A DNA stretch of 64,000 bases. Origin: Lentzea sp. NBRC 102530. GTDB taxonomy: Bacteria > Actinomycetota > Actinomycetes > Mycobacteriales > Pseudonocardiaceae. The notes under the pieces were generated by a model. The model had not been told where the DNA came from. It made no database searches and was given only the letters and a program-made list of their open reading frames with translations. The stretch covers positions 186,001 to 250,000 of the forward strand of contig NZ_BSTF01000002.1 in NCBI RefSeq assembly GCF_030269365.1. The letters run 5' to 3'. The position numbers and the translations under genes were made by a program. Shown here piece by piece: positions 17,446 to 26,075 of the stretch (position 1 is the first letter of the stretch; every line of letters begins with the position of its first letter).

Positions 17446-18177
17446 ATGAGGGCAGACGCGCTGTCGCTGCAGGCGGTGCGGAAGGTGTACGGCTCGGGTG
17501 GCGGAGCCGTCACCGCGCTGGACGAGGTCACGGTCAGCGTCCGGCGGGGCACGTTCACCGCCGTGATGGGACCGTCCGGTTCGGGCAAGAGCACCTTCCT
17601 GCACTGCGCGTCGGGCATGGACCGGCCGACGTCCGGCCGCGTGCTGCTCGGCGACACCGACCTCGGTGGCCTGAAGGAGGCGGCGCTGACCCGGGTGCGC
17701 CGCGACCGGATCGGGTTCGTGTTCCAGGCGTACAACCTGCTGCCGTCGCTGACCGTCGAGCAGAACATCACGCTGCCGCTGCGCCTCGCGGGACGGTCGG
17801 CGGACCGCGGCTGGCTGCGCGAGATCGTCGGCAGGGTCGGCCTCGACGGACGGCTCGACCGGCTGCCGACCGAGTTGTCGGGCGGTCAGCAGCAACGCGT
17901 CGCGATCGCCCGCGCGCTGATCGCGAGGCCCGAGGTGGTGCTGGCCGACGAACCGACCGGCGCGCTCGATTCCCGGACCGCGCAGCAGGTGCTGGCGTTG
18001 CTGCGGTCCGTTGTGGACGAGATGGGGCAGACCGTCCTGATGGTGACGCACGACCCGGTGGCCGCCTCGGCCGCGCACAGCGTGCTGTTCCTCGCGGACG
18101 GACGGCTGGCCGGCGAGCTCGTGGCGCCGACGCCGGAGAAGGTCGCCGAGCGCATGACGCACCTCGGGGAGTGGTGA
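17446..18177 (+). CDS. ABC exporter ATP-binding protein (MacB/LolD type)
   Basis: 243 residues. Walker A GPSGSGKST near 43-51, Q-loop FQAYNLLPSLT, signature LSGGQQQR, Walker B VVLADEPTGALD and H-loop VTHD are all intact. AAGGAGAAC precedes the ATG at 17446. It energises the FtsX-type permease encoded 3 bp downstream. Such pairs export antimicrobial peptides or lipoproteins, or signal envelope stress. Confidence 0.93.
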   Translation: MRADALSLQAVRKVYGSGGGAVTALDEVTVSVRRGTFTAVMGPSGSGKSTFLHCASGMDRPTSGRVLLGDTDLGGLKEAALTRVRRDRIGFVFQAYNLLPSLTVEQNITLPLRLAGRSADRGWLREIVGRVGLDGRLDRLPTELSGGQQQRVAIARALIARPEVVLADEPTGALDSRTAQQVLALLRSVVDEMGQTVLMVTHDPVAASAAHSVLFLADGRLAGELVAPTPEKVAERMTHLGEW

Positions 18178-18180
18178 GCC

Positions 18181-20637
18181 GTGCTGACCCTCGCCTGGCA
18201 GACCGTCAAAGCCCGCACCAGCGGGTTCATCGGTGCCTTCGTCGCCGTGCTGTGCGGGACCGCGCTGGTCGCGGCCTGCGGGATCCTGCTCGAGTCCGGG
18301 CTGCGCGGGGGGGTGCCGACCCAGCGCTACGCGGCCGCCGACGTGGTCGTCACCGGTGACCGGACCGTGCGCCCGCCCGGCGCGGACGTCCTCGCGTTCG
18401 AGCACGCCGCCGAGCAGCCGTCCATCGCGGCCTCGCTGGTCGCGAAGGTCGCCGCCGTGCCGGGTGCGAAGGCGGTGGCCGAGCGGACGTTCCCCGCCGT
18501 GGTCGTCGGGCCGTCGGGACGACCGGCCGCGTCCAAACCCGTGTTCGGGCACAACTGGGGGTCCGCGGTGCTGGCGCCGTTCGCGGTGAAGGAGGGGAAC
18601 GCGCCGGGACGGGACGAGGTCGTGCTCGACACGGCGCTCGCGGCCGAGGCCGGGGTGCGCGTCGGCGACGAGGTGCGGGTGATGACCCGCTCGCAGCCCG
18701 TCGCCTACCGGGTGGCCGGACTCGCCGAGTCCGCCGGGGTGGCGCGGCAGGCGTCGGTGTTCTTCAGCGACGAGGAGGCCGTCGAACTCGCCGGGGGGCC
18801 TGAACGGGTGAGCGCGATCGGTGTGCTCGGGGCGGACGCGAAGCGCGTCGAGGACGCGCTGGCCGGTGAGCACGTCACCGTGTCGGCCGGGGCGGACCGC
18901 AGCGCGGCCGAGTTCGACGACGTCAGCCGCACGAAGTCGATCCTCGCGATCCTGGCCGGGTCGTTCGGCGGGTACGCGATCCTGGTGGCGATCTTCGTCG
19001 TGGCGAGCACGCTGGCGTTGACCGTCGAGCAGCGCCGTCGCGAGTTCGCGCTGCTGCGGGCCGTCGGTGCCACGCCACGGCAGGTGCGCAAGCTGATCGG
19101 GGTCGAGACGACGGTCGTGTCCGCGGTGGCCGGGGTGCTCGGCAGCCTGCTGGGCATCGGGGTCGGGCACGGGCTGCGCGACGCGTTCGCGCGGATCGGC
19201 GTGGTGCCCGCGGACTTCGAGCTGTCGATCAGCCCGATTCCGCTGGTGGCGGCGTTGCTGATCGGGGTCGGCGCGGCCCGGCTCGCGGCGTGGAGCGCGT
19301 CGCGGCGGCCGTCGTCGATCAACCCGGTCGAGGCGCTGGGCGAGGCCGCCGTGCAGCGCAAGGACGTCGGGAAGGTGCGGCTCGCGATCGGGTGGGTGCT
19401 CGTCGCGCTGGGACTCGGCGCGAGCGTGGTGCCGTTGTTCCTCGGCGGGCAGATCGGTGCGGCGATGTCGGTGATGGCCGCGTTGGTGCTGATCATCGGG
19501 CTGACCCTGACCGGGCCGCGGGTGATCGGCGTGGCGGTGCGGTGGATCGTGCCGGTGCTCGCCCGGTTCGGCGTGAGCGGGTTCCTGGCCTCGGCGAACG
19601 TCGCGCGCAACTCGCGGCGGCTCGCGGCCGCGGTGACGCCGTTGATGCTCGCGGTCGGGTTCCTGGTGGCGAACTTCTACAGCCAGACGACTCTGACGGC
19701 CGCCGTCGGGCAGCAGACCGACCGGTCGATCACGGCCCAGCGGGTGATCACCGGCGTGACGGGCGTGCCGGCCGAGGTCGCTCCGGAGGTCGGCGGCACG
19801 TCGCTGGTGCGCACGCAGGTGATCACCTCGTCGCGGACGGGGGACAGCGTCGAGGTGCAGAGCCGTGCCGCCACCGGGCTCAGCCCGGCTCCCGCGGGCG
19901 TGGACCTCGGGATCGTGTCCGGCACCCTCGACGACCTGCGTGCGGGCACGGTGGCGTTGAGCGCCGGGCACGCGTCGTGGGAGGACAAGGCGGTCGGTGA
20001 CGACGTCGAGTTCTGGTTCGCGGACGGGCAGCAGGCCCGGTTGAAGGTCATCGCGACGTACGACCACGACCTGGCGTTCGGTGACTACGTGCTGTCGGCT
20101 GCCGACGCCCGTGCGCACACCACGTCCGGATTGGACAGCGCGGTGCTCGTGGGTTCTTCGGACGTGAGCGAGGTCGTGAGCCGCTATCCGGGGTTGCAGG
20201 TGGCGGACCGGGTGGCGGCGCGGGAACGCGGCGAGGAGCGGACCCAGTTCCTGCTGAACCTGGTCGCGGTCGGCGTGATCCTCGGGTACGTGGCGATCTC
20301 GGTGTCGAACACGCTGGTGATGTCGACGGCGGCGCGGCGGCGGGAGTTCGCGTTGCTGCGGCTCGTCGGCACCGGACGGCGGCAGATCGTGCGGATGATG
20401 CGGACCGAGGCGTTGCTCACCGCAGGGCTCGCGCTGGTGCTCGGGTCGCTGGTGGCGGCCGTGCCGTTGGTGCTGCTGTCGCTGGGGCTCACCGGGAGCC
20501 CGGTGCCGTCCGGACCGGCCGGCGTGTGGCTCGGCGCGCTCTGCGGGGCGGTGCTGCTCGGGGTCGTGTCGGTGGCCGTGTCGACGCGGTTGTCGTTGCG
20601 CGGCAAGCCGATCGACACCATCGGCACGAGGGAGTGA
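18181..20637 (+). CDS. ABC transporter permease, FtsX/MacB-like, two FtsX modules
   Basis: 818 residues with a GTG start 3 bp after the ATPase gene. A first TM near residues 10-35 leads to an external domain. Three helices near 255-400 follow (FGGYAILVAIFVVASTLAL), then a helix near 435-500. A second external domain follows, and three C-terminal helices (LNLVAVGVILGYVAISVSN). The RRREFALLRxVGxTxRQV coupling helix occurs twice. This is the duplicated FtsX layout of macrolide or bacteriocin exporters. The substrate is unknown. Confidence 0.9.
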   Translation: MLTLAWQTVKARTSGFIGAFVAVLCGTALVAACGILLESGLRGGVPTQRYAAADVVVTGDRTVRPPGADVLAFEHAAEQPSIAASLVAKVAAVPGAKAVAERTFPAVVVGPSGRPAASKPVFGHNWGSAVLAPFAVKEGNAPGRDEVVLDTALAAEAGVRVGDEVRVMTRSQPVAYRVAGLAESAGVARQASVFFSDEEAVELAGGPERVSAIGVLGADAKRVEDALAGEHVTVSAGADRSAAEFDDVSRTKSILAILAGSFGGYAILVAIFVVASTLALTVEQRRREFALLRAVGATPRQVRKLIGVETTVVSAVAGVLGSLLGIGVGHGLRDAFARIGVVPADFELSISPIPLVAALLIGVGAARLAAWSASRRPSSINPVEALGEAAVQRKDVGKVRLAIGWVLVALGLGASVVPLFLGGQIGAAMSVMAALVLIIGLTLTGPRVIGVAVRWIVPVLARFGVSGFLASANVARNSRRLAAAVTPLMLAVGFLVANFYSQTTLTAAVGQQTDRSITAQRVITGVTGVPAEVAPEVGGTSLVRTQVITSSRTGDSVEVQSRAATGLSPAPAGVDLGIVSGTLDDLRAGTVALSAGHASWEDKAVGDDVEFWFADGQQARLKVIATYDHDLAFGDYVLSAADARAHTTSGLDSAVLVGSSDVSEVVSRYPGLQVADRVAARERGEERTQFLLNLVAVGVILGYVAISVSNTLVMSTAARRREFALLRLVGTGRRQIVRMMRTEALLTAGLALVLGSLVAAVPLVLLSLGLTGSPVPSGPAGVWLGALCGAVLLGVVSVAVSTRLSLRGKPIDTIGTRE

Positions 20638-20642
20638 CCGGG

Positions 20643-20669
20643 GTGGGGAGGCCTTCGCGGCCTCCCCAC
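20643..20669. terminator. Bidirectional terminator hairpin
   Basis: GTGGGGAGGCC / GGCCTCCCCAC, 11-bp perfect arms around TTCGC, placed between the convergent permease (ends 20637) and P450 (ends 20677) genes. Confidence 0.85.
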
Positions 20670-20676
20670 TCGTGCG

Positions 20677-21993
20677 TCAGAGGACCTGCTGGATCGGGCT
20701 CGGCTGGGCGCCGAGGTGGATCGGCAGCGAGTGCAGCCCGTAGACGATCGACAGCTTGCGGAACTGCAGCGCGGCCGGGTCGGCCGCGAGCTGCATCTCC
20801 GGGAACCGCTTCACCAGCGCCGGGTAGGCGATCCGCAGTTCCATCTTGGCGAGCTCGGCGCCGATGCAGCGGTGCGCGCCGTAGCCGAACGCCAGGTGCT
20901 GGCTCGCGGGACGGTCGGCGAGGACGACGTCCGGGGTCGGGTAGACGCTCGGGTCGCGGTTCGCCTGGGACAGCGAGCAGGCCACGATGTCGCCGGCCTT
21001 GATCTTCGTGCCGGCCACCTCGATGTCGTGCCGCGCGACCCGAAGGAACGCCACCGACACGACGCTGAGGTGCCGCAGCAGTTCGTCGACCAGCCCGTTG
21101 ACGGCCTTGTCGTCGCCGAGCGCCTTCTCGCGCAGACCGGGATCGCGCAGCATCGCGAGCGTGCCGAGCGAGATCATGCTGGCCGTCGTCTCGAACCCGC
21201 CGGTGAGCAGCCCGTCCGCGAGACCGGCCAGTTCGTCGTCGTCCAGCTCGTCACCGTGCTTGCGCACCAGTTCGCCGAGCAGCCCGTCGGTGGGCGCCAG
21301 CCGCTGCGACCGCACCAGCTCCCGGAAGTACACGATCGACTCGGACACCGCCGACAACGACGTGGTCGCGGCGCCGCCGAGGTCGAACCGCGAGACGCTG
21401 CGCCGCTGGAACTCCTCGCGCTCGCTCGCGGGCACACCCAGCAGCTCGCAGATCGTGAGCGCCGGGACCGTCATCGCGAAGTGCTCGACGAGGTCGACGG
21501 GACCGTCCTGCATGGACATCAGGTCGAGCTGGTCCTTGACGATCTCCTCGATGCGCGGCACGAGCCGCGACAGCCGCCGCATCGTGAACTCCGGCGTCAG
21601 CACCTTGCGCAACCGCGTGTGCTCGGGCGGGTCGCTGAACCCCAGCCCGCCCGGCGCCTCGTCGGAGAACAGCCCGAGCTCGCGCAGGTGCCCGAAGTCG
21701 TTGCTGAACGCCGCGGAGTCCACCAGCACCTGCTTGGAGGCCTCGTAGCCCGTGACCAGCCACACCGTGACCGGCAGCGGCAACCGCGTCACCGGCCCGT
21801 GCGCCTGCATCCGCGCCAGCTCCGGCACGGGGTCGACCCCGTTGCGCCGCAGCGGGGCGAGCACGCGCGAGGGGACGAACCAGGACGACTCGAGGTCGAA
21901 CCCGGTCTTGCTGAGGTGCGCGAGGAACCGCTTCCCCATCCACTCGGTCACGCGCGACCGGACGTCGGTCGCTGACTGAAGCACTTCCCACAT
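20677..21993 (-). CDS. Cytochrome P450
   Basis: 438 residues, soluble actinobacterial P450 of the CYP105/107 type. The I-helix motif is GGFETT at 265-270, the K-helix ExxR is E304-R307, and the heme loop FGYGAHRCIG gives the cysteine ligand C376. No signal or membrane anchor. It needs ferredoxin and reductase from elsewhere; none is nearby. It diverges from a methyltransferase gene, so the two may modify the same small molecule, but no biosynthetic scaffold genes are in the window. Confidence 0.92.
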   Translation of the reverse strand: MWEVLQSATDVRSRVTEWMGKRFLAHLSKTGFDLESSWFVPSRVLAPLRRNGVDPVPELARMQAHGPVTRLPLPVTVWLVTGYEASKQVLVDSAAFSNDFGHLRELGLFSDEAPGGLGFSDPPEHTRLRKVLTPEFTMRRLSRLVPRIEEIVKDQLDLMSMQDGPVDLVEHFAMTVPALTICELLGVPASEREEFQRRSVSRFDLGGAATTSLSAVSESIVYFRELVRSQRLAPTDGLLGELVRKHGDELDDDELAGLADGLLTGGFETTASMISLGTLAMLRDPGLREKALGDDKAVNGLVDELLRHLSVVSVAFLRVARHDIEVAGTKIKAGDIVACSLSQANRDPSVYPTPDVVLADRPASQHLAFGYGAHRCIGAELAKMELRIAYPALVKRFPEMQLAADPAALQFRKLSIVYGLHSLPIHLGAQPSPIQQVL

Positions 21994-22177
21994 GACGCGG
22001 CTGTCCCTTCGGCGGAAAGGGGGTTACGAGCTGATGATGTCAATCGGAACGGACAATAACGACGTGGCCGCGCGCACGTCGTCATACCTGGGCCTAACGC
22101 GCCGTCATACTTTGGTCCAGATGTCGATCAAAACCGGGACAGGCGCCTGGTTGGCCGTTCAAAGACTCTCAGTCGGC

Positions 22178-22921
22178 ATGATCAGCCGGGTGACCTCCGC
22201 CGCTGATTTCGACCGCTGGTACGCCGACCGGACCAGTTCCACCGTGGCCGACGACCTGGTCCGCCGCACCCTGGGCCTCCCGCCGGACCTGGAATCCACG
22301 AGCATGCTGTGCGGCGTCGCGCTGGACGAGGTGGCGGCCGCGTTGTCGCTGGGGCCGGGGCAGGTGCTGCTCGACCTGGGGTGTGGCCGCGGCGGCTACG
22401 GCCGGGAGATCGCGCGGCGGGCGTCGTGCTCCTTGATCGGGGTGGACTTCTCGGCCGTCGCAGTTGAACAGGCTTCTGCGCGGGGTGGCGACTTCCGGGT
22501 GGGGACGTTGGAGGCGTGTGGTCTGCCCGACGCGTCGGTGGACGCGGTGGTGGTGATCGACGCGCTGCAGTTCGCCGACTCGAAGCCCGGTGCGATGAGG
22601 GAGTGCCTGCGGGTGCTGCGGCCGGGCGGACGGCTGGTGGTGACGTGCTGGCAGCCCGTCGACCCCGCCGACGCGTCGGTGTGGCGCAAGTTCCGCGACC
22701 TGGACATGGCCGTTCAGCTGCCCGAGGCGGGGTTCGTGGACGTTTCTGTCGTCGACCGGCCTGAGTGGAGGGTGGTGGAGCGGCGGATGTGGGACGAGGC
22801 GCTCGCCGCGGACGCGGCGGGCGACCCGGCGATGGTGTCGATGCAGACCGAGGCACGGCACGTGCTGGCCACGTTCGACACCAAGCGCCGGGTGCTCGCC
22901 ACCGCCTCCGCGCCCGGCTAG
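22178..22921 (+). CDS. SAM-dependent methyltransferase
   Basis: 247 residues of class I methyltransferase. Motif I is LLDLGCGRGGYG; later motifs include IGVDFSAVAVEQA and AVVVIDALQFADS, then VLRPGGRLVVTCW. The ATG at 22178 (MISRVTS) is preferred because the upstream frame to 21992 is the promoter shared with the P450 gene and lacks family character. Its stop overlaps the convergent DUF899 stop by 4 bp. The acceptor is unknown. Confidence 0.85.
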   Translation: MISRVTSAADFDRWYADRTSSTVADDLVRRTLGLPPDLESTSMLCGVALDEVAAALSLGPGQVLLDLGCGRGGYGREIARRASCSLIGVDFSAVAVEQASARGGDFRVGTLEACGLPDASVDAVVVIDALQFADSKPGAMRECLRVLRPGGRLVVTCWQPVDPADASVWRKFRDLDMAVQLPEAGFVDVSVVDRPEWRVVERRMWDEALAADAAGDPAMVSMQTEARHVLATFDTKRRVLATASAPG

Positions 22922-23667
22922 TGGCAGTGGCCCTGGCGGCCCAGCGTCGTCACCGGCCCCGCGCCCGGCCGCGTCCACTGCGGGACCGGACGGCTGTCCT
23001 CACCCCAGCTCGACCCGCCGGCGGCGTTCGTCCGCCAGAACCAGCCCGCGTGCTGCTGCTCCGGCCAGCCGTCCGGAGTGTCCTCCCAGGTCTCGCCGCG
23101 GCCCCGCACCGTCATGTCCAGCAACGCGAACGAGCCGGACACCGCCTCGAAGCCGCGGCCCGTCGTGGAGTAGGTGAGGAACGTGCGGTCGCCGTCGCGC
23201 ACGTAGCTCGTCAGGTAGCCCATGTCGCCGCCGGCCGGGCCTTCGACGCCGCGCACCGAGTACCACGGCTGCCGGTAGCCCATGAACTCCACGAACGGCG
23301 CGACCTCGTCCCACGCGCCCGTGGTCACGATGGCGAAGGAGACGCCGCGTGCGTTGAGGTAGGCCGCGTCGCGGAAGTGCCACGGCACGAAGGTGCAGCC
23401 CTCGCACTGGCCCTGGTGCGGAGCGCCGTCCCACCACATGTGCTTGTAGACCACCAGCTCGTCGCGGCCGTCGAAGAGCGTGTGGAACGGCACGGGGCCA
23501 TCAGCGCCGACGACGGGAACCGAGCCGTCGAACTCCACCATCGGCAGGCGGCGGCGTTCGGCGGCGATGGCGTCGCCCTCGCGGGTGTGGGCCTTCTCGC
23601 GGACCAGGAGCTCGTCGCGGGCCTTCTGCCAGGTGGCCAGGTCGGTGACGGGCGGTAGTCCGGTCAT
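22918..23667 (-). CDS. DUF899 family thioredoxin-like protein
   Basis: 249 residues. The family hallmarks are ELLVREKAHTREGD near the N-terminus and a conserved HMWWDGAPHQGQCEGCTF region with CxxC. The C-terminal half includes YSTTGRGFEAVSGSFALLDM. Function of the family is not established; it has a thioredoxin-like fold and is common in actinobacteria and proteobacteria. GGAGG precedes the ATG at 23667. Confidence 0.85.
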   Translation of the reverse strand: MTGLPPVTDLATWQKARDELLVREKAHTREGDAIAAERRRLPMVEFDGSVPVVGADGPVPFHTLFDGRDELVVYKHMWWDGAPHQGQCEGCTFVPWHFRDAAYLNARGVSFAIVTTGAWDEVAPFVEFMGYRQPWYSVRGVEGPAGGDMGYLTSYVRDGDRTFLTYSTTGRGFEAVSGSFALLDMTVRGRGETWEDTPDGWPEQQHAGWFWRTNAAGGSSWGEDSRPVPQWTRPGAGPVTTLGRQGHCH

Positions 23668-23753
23668 GATCGGTCCTCCAAGAGGTCGTGCGGACGTGCT
23701 TGCACAACCACGTCGAAGCCGGCGCCGCCGTTTCGACATGGCGTGACAGATGG

Positions 23754-23802
23754 CCCCTAACGAGTGATGGCATCCCCCTAACGGGTGACCCGTGGCCCCT
23801 AA
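23754..23802. repeat. Three CCCCTAA direct repeats spaced exactly 21 bp
   Basis: CCCCTAA occurs at 23754, 23775 and 23796. The first two continue as CGAGTGA and CGGGTGA, the third as GGAGTTC. The 21-bp period equals two helical turns, so a protein would meet all three on the same face. They lie 110-158 bp upstream of the IniB-like gene and probably serve as its activator or repressor sites. No known regulator is identified. Confidence 0.6.
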
Positions 23803-23843
23803 GGAGTTCGGCCGCTCGAAATCTAGGGATCGCACCCGATGCC

Positions 23844-23884
23844 GGGGGATGTTGATCTCAATACGGTTCCCGTCAACATCCCCC
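23844..23884. promoter_or_regulatory. 12-bp stem-loop in the leader of the IniB-like gene
   Basis: GGGGGATGTTGA (23844-23855) and TCAACATCCCCC (23873-23884) are perfect complements around a 17-nt loop. The element ends 27 bp before the start codon, between the direct repeats and the ribosome binding site (AAGGGAG). It could be an RNA structure affecting translation or a DNA operator. Confidence 0.55.
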
Positions 23885-23911
23885 GCATTGCCCCAAGGGA
23901 GCTCCAGTTCC

Positions 23912-24790
23912 ATGATGCAGCAGGACATCCAGCCGGCCACCCCGCAGCAGCCCGCACAGCCGGTCGCGCCCGAGGTCGCCGTCCCGGCCACCCCCGCGGC
24001 CGTGCCGGCGGAGGCCCAGCCGGCCACGCTGCAGGAGTTCGCCCTGAACCTCCTGAACGACCCGAGCGCCCTGTCGGCGTTCGACCTCGACCCCGAGGGC
24101 GTCCTCAGCGCCTGCGGTCTCAGCGACATCACCCCCGGTGACGTCCAGGAGATCCTCCCGCTGGTGCTCGACGCCGTCTCGGTCGCGGACGTCAACGGCC
24201 TCTCGTCCTTCGGCGCCGTCACGGGCCTCGCGAACGTGGGCGCGGCGACCGGCCTGGTCGGCGACCTGGCCGGCCACTGCGACCTGTCGGACACCCTCGA
24301 CGGCGTCACCGGCCTCGGCAACGTGGCCAACGTCGCGAACCTGGGCGACGTCACCGACCTGGGCAACGTGACCGACCTCGGCAACATCACGGACCTCGGC
24401 AACGTCGCCGACCTGGGCGACGTCACGGGCCTCGTCGGCTCCGGCGACCTGCTCGGCACCGCGACCGGCCTGACCGGTGTGGCCGACGTCAACGGCGTCC
24501 TCGGCACCGTCACCGGCGCGACCGAGATCGTCTCCGTCGACGGCGTGCCCGGCGTGCTCGGCGCGGCCACCACCGACGTCACCCACGTCACCGAGATCGT
24601 CCACGACGTCGTCCCGGACGTCGCGCCGGTCAGCGGCGTGCACGAGACCGTCCACAGCGTCGTCGACGGCACCGTCGGCAACGTCCTCGGCGGCTCCGTA
24701 CTGGGCGGCGACGTCCTGGGCGACACGGCCGGCCTCGACGCGCTCGACGGCGTCGGCGGCCTCACCGAGGGCCTCGGCCTGGGTCTCTGA
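23912..24790 (+). CDS. IniB N-terminal-domain protein with hexapeptide repeats
   Basis: 292 residues. Residues 1-38 are Pro/Gln/Ala-rich. An IniB-type N-terminal domain follows (LQEFALNLLNDPSALSAF...), of the kind in the cell-wall-stress protein IniB of mycobacteria. From 144 to 173 there are five near-perfect hexapeptides (LGDVTD, LGNVTD, LGNITD, LGNVAD, LGDVTG), encoded by an 18-bp tandem array at 24341-24430; the rest of the protein keeps a Gly/Asp/Val-rich pattern. Such repeats suggest a beta-solenoid or surface-exposed protein. No signal peptide is seen. Role unknown; mycobacterial iniB is induced by cell-wall inhibitors. Confidence 0.75.
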   Translation: MMQQDIQPATPQQPAQPVAPEVAVPATPAAVPAEAQPATLQEFALNLLNDPSALSAFDLDPEGVLSACGLSDITPGDVQEILPLVLDAVSVADVNGLSSFGAVTGLANVGAATGLVGDLAGHCDLSDTLDGVTGLGNVANVANLGDVTDLGNVTDLGNITDLGNVADLGDVTGLVGSGDLLGTATGLTGVADVNGVLGTVTGATEIVSVDGVPGVLGAATTDVTHVTEIVHDVVPDVAPVSGVHETVHSVVDGTVGNVLGGSVLGGDVLGDTAGLDALDGVGGLTEGLGLGL

Positions 24791-24804
24791 CCCACCAGCG
24801 CGAA

Positions 24805-24838
24805 AGCAGCCCCGGACCGTGCCAGGTCCGGGGCTGCT
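24805..24838. terminator. 14-bp terminator hairpin
   Basis: AGCAGCCCCGGACC / GGTCCGGGGCTGCT around GTGCCA, perfect arms, between the convergent IniB-like gene (ends 24790) and the kinase-like gene (ends 24847). Confidence 0.85.
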
Positions 24839-24846
24839 CGCCGTTC

Positions 24847-25434
24847 TCAGGAGCCGAGCAGGTCGTCCAGGCGGTCGAGACCGGAACTCCACGGCCGCGG
24901 GGCCAGCACGGGAACGCCGTGCCGCTCGGCCTGCTCCACGAGCCACTGTCCGTGGTGGACGCTGACCGAGGCCCGGTGCGCCTGCGGGCCCGACGAAGGT
25001 TCCCGCGCCAGGTAGTTGGCGAGCACCTGCTCCTCGTCCGGTTCGTGCACGATTACGCCGGCGACCCGGCCCGTGGCCGCCCAACGAGCGCAGAACGACG
25101 GCAGCACGTAGTCGCCTTCCACGACGACCCGGTCACCGGCGTCGAGGTGGTTGCGGACGACGGCGTCGAGCGCGGGCACCAAAGCCTCCGCGAGCGCGAC
25201 CTGCCGTTCCACGACGTGCTCCGCCGACAGCCCGTCGTGGTACGGGTGCGTCAGCCAGTGGTGCAGGTCGGGGTGCTGCTCCGGCGTGGTCATGCTCTGC
25301 ACCGCCACGACGAGGTCGTCCACCTCGACCAGCGCGGCGCCGTGCCGCTGTGCCAACGGGTAGCTCAGCCTGCTCTTGCCCACCCCGGACGGACCGCCGA
25401 CGAGCGCGATCACCCACCTGTTCCCAGTGCCCAC
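24847..25434 (-). CDS. P-loop kinase-like protein
   Basis: 195 residues with Walker A GGPSGVGKS near 13-21, then VDDLVVAVQ, resembling 2-phosphoglycerate kinase-like or AAA small kinases of actinobacteria. A downstream DxD-like segment is VVVEGDYVLPSF. The phosphorylated substrate is unknown. It stands alone, 17 bp past the start side of the response-regulator gene end, on the same strand. Confidence 0.75.
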   Translation of the reverse strand: MGTGNRWVIALVGGPSGVGKSRLSYPLAQRHGAALVEVDDLVVAVQSMTTPEQHPDLHHWLTHPYHDGLSAEHVVERQVALAEALVPALDAVVRNHLDAGDRVVVEGDYVLPSFCARWAATGRVAGVIVHEPDEEQVLANYLAREPSSGPQAHRASVSVHHGQWLVEQAERHGVPVLAPRPWSSGLDRLDDLLGS

Positions 25435-25451
25435 GAAGCTGATCTTGTCAG

Positions 25452-26075
25452 CTAGCGGCGGATGAGTCCGAGGTCCGTGGCGGTGGCCACGGCGGCCGTG
25501 CGCGAGTCGACACCGAGTTTGGGGTAGCAGCGGGCCAGGTGCGACTTCACCGTGCCTTCGGTGAGGTGCAGCCGCGCCGCGATCGCCCGGTTCGACAGGC
25601 CGTCGGCGACCAGCGACAGCACCTCGATCTCCCGCCGGGTCAGCGCGGCGTCGGGCATGCGCATCCGGGTCAGCAGCCGGTCGGCGACGGTGGGGGCCAG
25701 GGTGCTGCGTCCGGCGGCGGCGGTGCGCACGGCGGCCGCGAGGTCCTCCGGCGACGCGTCCTTGAGCAGGTACCCGGTGGCGCCCGCCTCGATCGCGGGC
25801 AGGGTGTCCGCGTCCGTGTCGTAGGTCGTGACGATCAGCACGCGGGGTGCGCCGGGCCGCGCGGTGATGGCGGCGGTGGCCTCGGCCCCGGTCATGCCGG
25901 CACCGAACCGCAGGTCCATCAGCACGACGTCGACGTCACCCTGGAGCGCCCGCGCCACCGCCTCCTCGGCGGTGGCGGCCTCGGCGACCACGACGAGTCC
26001 GGGTTCGGTCTCCAGCACGGCCCGCAGACCCGCACGCACCACCGGGTGGTCGTCGGCCAGCAGCAGGCGGATCAC
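25452..26075 (-). CDS. NarL/LuxR-type response regulator
   Basis: 207 residues. The receiver domain has the acidic pair at D8-D9, phospho-acceptor D54 (VVLMDLRFG), and Lys in LLKDAS. The LuxR HTH is LTRREIEVLSLVADGLSNRA then LHLTEGTVKSHLARCYPKLG. It is coupled to the kinase by a 4-bp overlap and probably controls the divergent ABC exporter at 27399. Confidence 0.93.
   Translation of the reverse strand: MIRLLLADDHPVVRAGLRAVLETEPGLVVVAEAATAEEAVARALQGDVDVVLMDLRFGAGMTGAEATAAITARPGAPRVLIVTTYDTDADTLPAIEAGATGYLLKDASPEDLAAAVRTAAAGRSTLAPTVADRLLTRMRMPDAALTRREIEVLSLVADGLSNRAIAARLHLTEGTVKSHLARCYPKLGVDSRTAAVATATDLGLIRR

Noticed and set aside
20677..22921. Antibiotic biosynthetic cluster
   Set aside because: A P450 and a methyltransferase alone, with no scaffold-forming enzyme in the window.
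23754..23802. CCCCTAA repeats as replication iterons
   Set aside because: No replication gene, no AT-rich unwinding region; placed at a promoter.
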